This document shows positions 4,880-10,078 of a DNA stretch of 10,078 nt, piece by piece; position 1 is the first letter of the stretch, and the number at the start of each line of letters is the position of its first letter. Both the position numbers and the translations under genes were made by a program. This DNA is from an uncultured Bacteroidota bacterium (GTDB lineage Bacteria > Bacteroidota > Bacteroidia > Flavobacteriales > Flavobacteriaceae), in assembly GCA_903837025.1 (NCBI GenBank), contig CAILTC010000432.1, positions 1 through 10,078 on the forward strand, in the 5' to 3' direction. The notes below the pieces were generated by a model. That model was given only the letters and a program-made list of their open reading frames with translations. It ran no database searches and was not told the DNA's origin.

Positions 4880-7099
4880 CTAATTATTGTATTCTCGGGT
4901 CACTTTTTCGATGCCATCAATTTTCTTGATATTGTCGATTAATTTCTTCAAAATAACATTGTTTTGAACAATAACAGCAATTTGACCTTTGAAAATTCCT
5001 GCATCGCCACTCAACGATATACTTTGAATATTGACATTCATATTATCCGAAATAACTTTGGTCAATTTATTCGTCAAACCGATCGTATCCATCCCAGTAA
5101 TATGTAAAATAGCTTTGAATTCTTGTTGAGAGGAATCGATCCATTTTGCTAAAATAATACGATATGCATAGTTAGACTGTAAGCTTATGGCATTAGGACA
5201 ATCTTTTTTATGCACTTTTATACCTTCGTTGATCGTTATAAAACCAAAAACTTCATCCCCAGGAATTGGATTACAGCAAGACGATAATTTATAATCTAAT
5301 TTGTCTTGGTCTGGGCCAAAAACTAACATGTCATAATTGCTATTAATGACTTGTTTATGAAGATCTTCGTTTACGGTACTTGCCGTACGCTTGATTTTGC
5401 TTTTGAAAAAGTTGATGAATGTGTTGCTTTTTTGTGTGGCATAATCTTTTAATTGCTGGTTTTCTATAGCGCCTACACCCACACGGTAAAACAAATCTAA
5501 GCTCGTTTTTAGTTTGAAAAAATTGACTAACTCATTGATAACCGATTCACTCAAAGTAATTTTTAAATGTTTGAGTTTTCGAGTGAGGATTTCTTTTCCT
5601 TCCTCGGCAATTTTCTTGGTATTTTCGTTGAGAACATTTTTTATTTTGTTTTTTGCTCTCGAAGTGGTTACATAATCCAACCAGTTTATGGTTGGTTTTT
5701 GATATTGCGAGGTAATAACTTCTATTTGATCGCCACTTTTTAATTCGTGATTCAAGGGAACTAATTTTCCGTTGACACGAGTTCCTCGGGTACGAATTCC
5801 TACTTCAGAGTGAATACTAAAAGCAAAATCAAGTGATGTAGCTCCTTTTGGCAATGATTTTATTTCGCCTTTCGGTGTAAAAACAAAGATTTCTTTCGAA
5901 TATAAATTCATTTTGAAATCTTCAACAAAATCTACTGCATTGGTTTCGGAGTTTTCCAAAGCCTCTTTGAGCAAATTCAACCAAATATCTAAACCACTTT
6001 CTTCAGATCCGCCTTGTTTGTATTTATAATGAGCGGCATAGCCTTTTTCGGCAATTTCGTCCATGCGCTCGCTACGAACTTGAACTTCAACCCAGCGTCC
6101 TTTTGGCCCCATTACGGTGATGTGTAACGCTTCGTAACCTGTGGTTTTTGGCGATGAAATCCAATCGCGCAATCGGCTTGGACTGGGTCTATAATGATCT
6201 GTTACAATAGAATATATTTTCCAAGCTAAGAATTTTTCCTCGTGCGGCGTAGATTTATAGACAATACGAAGTGCAAATTTGTCATAAACTTCGTCAAAAC
6301 CCACTCCCTGAACTTTCATTTTTCTATAAATAGAATAAATCGATTTGGGTCTTCCTTTGATGATATAATCTAGTTTTTCAATATCTAATGCTGCTTTAAG
6401 GATGTCGGAAATGTCTTTTATATAGGCGTCTTGTTCCTCTTTGGTTTCCTTTATCTTGCTTACAATGTCATTATAAAGTGTAGGTTCTGTATATTTTAAA
6501 CCTAAATCTTCTAGTTTATTTTTTATTTTATATAAACCTAAACGATGGGCAAGAGGCGCATAGATGTATAATGTTTCGGAGGCAATTTTGACTTGTTTGT
6601 AATCCTCCATCGTGTCTAGCGTTTGCATATTATGCAATCTATCGGCTATTTTTATCAGGATTACACGCACGTCATCATTGAGCGTAAGCAACATTTTTCT
6701 GAAATTTTCGGCTTGCATCGACACATTCATTTCCTTTTGGACTTTGGAAATTTTTGTCAAACCTTCAACTAACTGAGCCACTTTCGGGTTAAACATTCGC
6801 TCAATATCCTGAACGGTAATAGGAGTGTCCTCGACAACATCGTGAAGCAGTGCTGCAGCAATTGCCGTTGCTCCCAAACCTATTTCCGAAGCTACAATTT
6901 TTGCCACAGCGATAGGATGAAAAAAGTAAGCTTCGCCCGATTTTCGTCGTTGGTCTTTATGCGCATCCATAGCCACGTCAAAGGCTTTGCGGATAAGCTT
7001 TTTGTCCTCAGGGGTTAAGGTTTGATAACTAATACGGAGCAACTCTTTGTATTCTTGGGCAATTGCCTTATTTTCTAATTCTATATTTATTTCTTGCAT
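4880..7099 (-). CDS. rel: Bifunctional (p)ppGpp synthetase/hydrolase, Rel/SpoT family
   Basis: This cytosolic enzyme makes (p)ppGpp from ATP and GTP or GDP on starvation and degrades it, setting the stringent response. The 739 residues are full length. The HD hydrolase domain (about 35-190) has His61, His86-Asp87 in LLHDVVEDT, and Asp153 in KIADRLHNM, so it should be active. The synthetase domain (about 240-365) has GRPKSIYSIYRKM (249-261), RLRD (309-312, the RxKD site, basic as in bifunctional enzymes), GYEALH (321-326) and Glu338 in VEVQVRS. The TGS domain spans about 402-464, a helical region follows, a Cys motif LSSCCNPIPGD (605-615) with His630/Cys634 comes next, and an ACT domain ends the protein (about 662-737). 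The ATG at 7099 gives a normal N-terminus. fur and purA follow on the same strand. Confidence 0.96.
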   Translation of the reverse strand: MQEINIELENKAIAQEYKELLRISYQTLTPEDKKLIRKAFDVAMDAHKDQRRKSGEAYFFHPIAVAKIVASEIGLGATAIAAALLHDVVEDTPITVQDIERMFNPKVAQLVEGLTKISKVQKEMNVSMQAENFRKMLLTLNDDVRVILIKIADRLHNMQTLDTMEDYKQVKIASETLYIYAPLAHRLGLYKIKNKLEDLGLKYTEPTLYNDIVSKIKETKEEQDAYIKDISDILKAALDIEKLDYIIKGRPKSIYSIYRKMKVQGVGFDEVYDKFALRIVYKSTPHEEKFLAWKIYSIVTDHYRPSPSRLRDWISSPKTTGYEALHITVMGPKGRWVEVQVRSERMDEIAEKGYAAHYKYKQGGSEESGLDIWLNLLKEALENSETNAVDFVEDFKMNLYSKEIFVFTPKGEIKSLPKGATSLDFAFSIHSEVGIRTRGTRVNGKLVPLNHELKSGDQIEVITSQYQKPTINWLDYVTTSRAKNKIKNVLNENTKKIAEEGKEILTRKLKHLKITLSESVINELVNFFKLKTSLDLFYRVGVGAIENQQLKDYATQKSNTFINFFKSKIKRTASTVNEDLHKQVINSNYDMLVFGPDQDKLDYKLSSCCNPIPGDEVFGFITINEGIKVHKKDCPNAISLQSNYAYRIILAKWIDSSQQEFKAILHITGMDTIGLTNKLTKVISDNMNVNIQSISLSGDAGIFKGQIAVIVQNNVILKKLIDNIKKIDGIEKVTREYNN

Positions 7100-7156
7100 A
7101 AGTGAGGTTCAATTTCTAAAAATAGCAATTATGTTTGATATATAAGCTGAAATTTA

Positions 7157-7249
7157 GAATTAAAAATTCAGAATTAAAAATTAAAAATCACGAATTGTAA
7201 TTGTGTGAAACCCGGCAATCTGCAATCTGAATTCTAAAATCTGCAATCT
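7157..7249. repeat. Two pairs of 12-bp direct repeats between the RNA methyltransferase gene and rel
   Basis: GAATTAAAAATT occurs at 7157-7168 and 7171-7182, with a degenerate third copy following. AATCTGCAATCT occurs at 7217-7228 and 7238-7249. The last copy runs into the stop codon of the RNA methyltransferase gene (7250-7248). Short iterated words of this sort fill intergenic gaps in Flavobacterium as I recall them; no gene or clear terminator is seen in 7100-7247. Confidence 0.5.
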
Positions 7250-8033
7250 AAAACCCTCTCTGTCTTTTGGCTTCGAAAATTAAAATCGCTGCCGCCACCG
7301 ATACATTCATCGAATCGATTTCGCCTTGCATCGGAATGATAATGTTTTGTGTGGCTGCTTCTCGCCATTCTTTTGTTAGTCCAGTTGCTTCTGTACCAAC
7401 GACTAATGCGGTTGGCGTTGTGTAATTTTGGGTGTGATAGGAAGTTGAATTTTGTAAAGTAGCACAATAAATATTGATTTTTCTTTCTTTCAGAAAAGCA
7501 ATAATTTCAGAAGTAGTTCCGGTAGCAATTTGGTTTGTAAATACACAACCCACGCTTGAACGAACGATATTAGGGTTGTATAAATCGCTTTTTGGGTTGG
7601 CGATAATCACGGCATCGAGATTTGCGGCGTCGGCAGTTCGTAATAATGCACCAATATTTCCTGGTTTCTCAGGCGCTTCGGCGACGATAATTAATGGGTT
7701 TTCGGATAATTTTAAATCCGATAATTGCATCGATTTTGTTTTGGCTACAGCCAAAACACCTTCGGTAGTGTCGCGATACGCCAATTTTTGATAGATTTCT
7801 TTTGAGATTTCGATCAAATCAGCCTCTTTGGATAATTTTGTAGTTTCTGTTTCCGATATTAATTCGGGCAAAAATAAAAGAGTCTCTATTTCAAAACCAC
7901 CTTTGATTGCCAAAGAAATTTCACGTTGACCTTCGATTAAAAAAGTACCTGTTTGTTTGCGTGCTTTTGCTTTTTCCTGCAATAAAACCAAAGATTTTAT
8001 GAATGGATTTTGTATGGAAGTGATTTGTTTCAA
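7248..8033 (-). CDS. SpoU/TrmH-family RNA 2'-O-ribose methyltransferase
   Basis: This SPOUT-class enzyme transfers a methyl group from S-adenosylmethionine to a ribose 2'-OH in rRNA or tRNA. An N-terminal L30e-like substrate-binding region (to about residue 90: FLIEGQREISLAI) precedes the trefoil-knot catalytic domain. Its three signatures are present: motif 1 NIGALLRTADA (126-136, catalytic Arg132), motif 2 VVGTEATGL (211-219), motif 3 IPMQGEIDSMNVSVAAAI (233-250). No ATG exists near the start. I choose TTG at 8033 (261 residues, MKQITSIQNPF), because the other in-frame TTG at 8078 lies inside a promoter-like TATCTTTG and would add 15 residues unlike the family. Whether it acts on 23S rRNA (RlmB-like) or tRNA cannot be told. 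It probably has its own promoter. Confidence 0.85.
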   Translation of the reverse strand: MKQITSIQNPFIKSLVLLQEKAKARKQTGTFLIEGQREISLAIKGGFEIETLLFLPELISETETTKLSKEADLIEISKEIYQKLAYRDTTEGVLAVAKTKSMQLSDLKLSENPLIIVAEAPEKPGNIGALLRTADAANLDAVIIANPKSDLYNPNIVRSSVGCVFTNQIATGTTSEIIAFLKERKINIYCATLQNSTSYHTQNYTTPTALVVGTEATGLTKEWREAATQNIIIPMQGEIDSMNVSVAAAILIFEAKRQRGF

Positions 8034-8075
8034 GTTGCGAGTTGCTATGTTTTTAATCCCAATTATTTCAGTTTG

Positions 8076-8083
8076 CAAAGATA
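8076..8083 (-). promoter_or_regulatory. Putative Bacteroidetes -7 promoter element for the RNA methyltransferase gene
   Basis: TATCTTTG on the minus strand is a full TAnnTTTG match and identical to the element before fur. Transcription would start near 8070, about 37 bases before the TTG chosen at 8033 and downstream of the alternative TTG at 8078. The nearest TTG that could act as a -33 box is 30 bases upstream, further than usual. Confidence 0.45.
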
Positions 8084-8127
8084 CTCTGTTTTTTTAATTC
8101 ATTTAGGTTAAACCAAAAAATCAATGT

Positions 8128-9936
8128 TTATCGAATTAAATACAAATAGCCGGCAAGTGGTTTTGGATAATCCTTGTCATTCAAATTAAGTAAATAATAA
8201 TAGGTTCCGTCCGGAACGCCGGAATGGTCTAATAAAATGCCCTTGTTGGCATAGCCATCCCAATCAGGCGTATTGTTGTCTCCTTCCCAGATTAGAGTTC
8301 CCCAACGGTTGTAAATAGACAAAGTAAAGTTCAAAAAAACGTTTCGTAATCCTTCAATATAGAAACTGTCATTTTTTTGGTCATTATTTGCCGAAACAAA
8401 GTTGTAAATTGTAGGCGGACAATTATTTGTTGTCAATAAAAAGGAAGTTGTGCTGAAGCAAACTCCGTTGTCAACTTTGACGAAAATGGTTTTTGGAGTT
8501 GTTTCGGCAGTGTAATTTGAAGTGTTCAAAATAGTATTTGTTCCATTTTCTAGGTCGTTCATAGTAGGGTAGAATTTGACTATATCTTTTGGATTTACTT
8601 TTATTTGCTCTTCATAATTCGAGAAATCAAAAATCCCTTTGGTAGTTCCTAAATTACAGGAAACTATATTTTCTAATGGAGTCAATATATAAGAAACGGG
8701 CAAAGTTATATTTTCCGAATAAGTATTATTGTTTTCATTGAGTTCGGCCACAATTCCGGTTCCGGTTCCATCGTCGTCAACAACAAATTTCAATTCAAAA
8801 TCAGTAGGAATAGCAGATGGAATTGTTAATGTTATGGAGTTGTTCTCCGTATCGTTTATTGCAATTGAAGCCACCGTTTTGGTTTGCTGAATTAATATGC
8901 CATTGGCATAAATAGAAATTGGCGTTGCTGCGGGAAGCGAATTAGTACTATTCAGGTTTGAAACCTGATAATTAGCAATGATTTCGCGAGAATTACATTC
9001 TAATTTGGGGTCAAAAGCGATGGTTGCATCGGGTAATTGACTGTTTAACTTGGTTACAATAGTGTTGATCATTACAAAATCCTGACCAGATGTTAGTTGG
9101 ATTTGGGCTGTTGTATCACCAATTTTGATATTGTTTTCGATGTTATAAAAATCTAAATCCATATTGTATAAATCGGTTGCGCCAGTAAAACTGTTGGTTC
9201 CGTTGAAAGCATTATTATATGGGTTTAATGGCGGATTACCAATGGTGTTTCCGTTGATTCGTACGGACTCGTTTACACTTATGTTTTTGTCGCCTTCCCA
9301 AGCCACAAAACCAATTTTGGCATCTTTATTATCGATGACATTTAAGCTGTTTAGGGTGATGTCTATTGCATCTGGAACCGATTGTAAGCCATCATAAATA
9401 TTGAGTTGATTCAATGGCAAAGAGTTATTTTTATAAACAATGACAATTGCCCAACCGCCAAAATTGGTTGCATTGGGGCAATATTTATAAATAATAGAGG
9501 TCAGATCTAAATCGGAAAAATTGTAAATGCCGTTTCCCGTTGCCTGAACTAATGCTGTTATATCCGCAAAAGCGCTAAAAAAGGGGAGTCCGCTTTGGTT
9601 TTGAATAAGACCAAACTTGCGTTGGGCACTAATACTTTGATTATTTAATTTTACATCAAAATCGCCAGTTCCAGAGCCAGCCCAGTATAAATAGGCTTTT
9701 TCAATGCTATCATTTGGGTTTAAGTTTAATGTTGCAGACGAAGCTGTGTTTATTGTACAAGGCGGAATAGGTTGACCGGAAATGTTGTTGTTTTCTGTGA
9801 GATTTAGCGTGTTCCCAATAAAAACAAAATCAAATCGGCCATTAAATTGCTGATAAAGGGAAATATTCTGACCGTAAAACGAATAAGAAATCAATAAAAT
9901 GATAATAAAAAAGGAATATTGTAGTTTTAGTTTCAC
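8128..9936 (-). CDS. T9SS type B surface protein with gliding-motility-associated C-terminal domain
   Basis: The 602-residue product begins with a signal peptide (MKLKLQ, hydrophobic core, probable cleavage near Gly22-Gln23). An N-terminal beta-rich region has AYLYWAG (81-87), ADITALV (124-130) and GGWAIVIVYKN (160-170), a pattern I associate with DUF3344-like surface domains (inference). A second beta-sandwich at about 305-412 has VDDDGTGTGIVAELNENNN (386-404), which looks CARDB-like. The C-terminal 90 residues (NFVSANNDQKNDSF, LSIYNRWGTLIW, PDWDG, VPDGTYYY, GYLYLIR) are a clear CHU_C / T9SS type B sorting domain, predicting export across the outer membrane. No enzymatic motif is seen, so adhesion or structure is likely. 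The start must be GTG at 9936, because an in-frame TAA directly precedes it and no ATG follows until deep in the protein. No porP/sprF-like gene follows downstream. Confidence 0.88.
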   Translation of the reverse strand: MKLKLQYSFFIIILLISYSFYGQNISLYQQFNGRFDFVFIGNTLNLTENNNISGQPIPPCTINTASSATLNLNPNDSIEKAYLYWAGSGTGDFDVKLNNQSISAQRKFGLIQNQSGLPFFSAFADITALVQATGNGIYNFSDLDLTSIIYKYCPNATNFGGWAIVIVYKNNSLPLNQLNIYDGLQSVPDAIDITLNSLNVIDNKDAKIGFVAWEGDKNISVNESVRINGNTIGNPPLNPYNNAFNGTNSFTGATDLYNMDLDFYNIENNIKIGDTTAQIQLTSGQDFVMINTIVTKLNSQLPDATIAFDPKLECNSREIIANYQVSNLNSTNSLPAATPISIYANGILIQQTKTVASIAINDTENNSITLTIPSAIPTDFELKFVVDDDGTGTGIVAELNENNNTYSENITLPVSYILTPLENIVSCNLGTTKGIFDFSNYEEQIKVNPKDIVKFYPTMNDLENGTNTILNTSNYTAETTPKTIFVKVDNGVCFSTTSFLLTTNNCPPTIYNFVSANNDQKNDSFYIEGLRNVFLNFTLSIYNRWGTLIWEGDNNTPDWDGYANKGILLDHSGVPDGTYYYLLNLNDKDYPKPLAGYLYLIR

Positions 9937-10078
9937 TTAACAAAAATTTTATTGATAAAATTAACTATTTATTTTAAGTAAGGACTATTTTTAACTTCAA
10001 AAGAAAAAATTGTTTTAGTCCAAAATAATTAAGTAATTTTCCAATGTTTAAAAATTAGAAGTGAAAAATTATACTATA

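Noticed and set aside
7234..7467. Minus-strand open frame of 77 codons
   Set aside because: It lies in another frame of the RNA methyltransferase gene, over its conserved motif 2 and 3 region, with His/Arg-rich nonsense composition.
7474..7791. Plus-strand open frame of 105 codons
   Set aside because: It is antisense to the conserved catalytic domain of the RNA methyltransferase and has no independent support.
9164..9397. Plus-strand open frame of 77 codons
   Set aside because: It is antisense to the T9SS surface-protein gene with no coding features of its own.
1..10078. CRISPR array, tRNA, rRNA, transposase or integrase
   Set aside because: No regularly spaced repeats, cloverleaf, rRNA-like segment or recombinase motif was found in reading both strands. 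The direct repeats at 7157-7249 are too short and too few to be CRISPR.
9937..10078. Promoter for the T9SS surface-protein gene
   Set aside because: The region is AT-rich, with only a partial TAnnTTTG match close to the start and no paired -33 element, so no site is called.

Overview
The window looks like chromosomal DNA from a member of the Flavobacteriaceae, probably Flavobacterium or a close relative. It is AT-rich and every convincing gene lies on the minus strand. It encodes a surface protein with the gliding-motility-type C-terminal domain used by the type IX secretion system (T9SS), a lineage-specific trait. Several genes also carry the Bacteroidetes -7 promoter element TAnnTTTG instead of a sigma-70 -10 box. 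The genus is inferred, not proven.

In transcription order (right to left) the layout is as follows. (1) 9936-8128: a secreted T9SS type B surface protein with a GTG start. (2) 8033-7248: a SpoU/TrmH-family RNA 2'-O-ribose methyltransferase. (3) 7099-4880: a full-length bifunctional Rel/SpoT (p)ppGpp synthetase/hydrolase. (4) 4791-4327: a Fur-family metalloregulator. (5) 4273-3002: adenylosuccinate synthase PurA, closed by a strong hairpin terminator at 2964-2994. (6) 2809-1778: a GH5-like glycoside hydrolase lipoprotein with no ATG start. (7) 1752-1171: a NudK-type Nudix hydrolase only 25 bp downstream. (8) 843-283: a small secreted protein of unknown function. (9) 101-1: the 5' end of another short membrane-anchored or exported protein, cut by the window edge.

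The core is rel-fur-purA: a stringent-response enzyme, an iron-type regulator and a purine enzyme that is a known target of ppGpp inhibition. The GH5 and NudK genes are probably one transcription unit handling sugars or nucleotide sugars. The flanking T9SS protein and the RNA methyltransferase look independent.

The left 1.2 kb differs in character. The small secreted-protein gene sits between two palindromic elements. Each shows AAC...GTT at the ends of its fold, and each carries the same 15-bp box (GTTATGTGTARTGCC) pointing inward, so the boxes form an inverted repeat around the gene. Beside it, at 1050-1145, is a structured GC-richer block that resembles a dispersed intergenic repeat of Flavobacterium genomes. 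This is the most likely accessory or cassette-like part of the window. No integrase, transposase, CRISPR array, tRNA or rRNA is visible.
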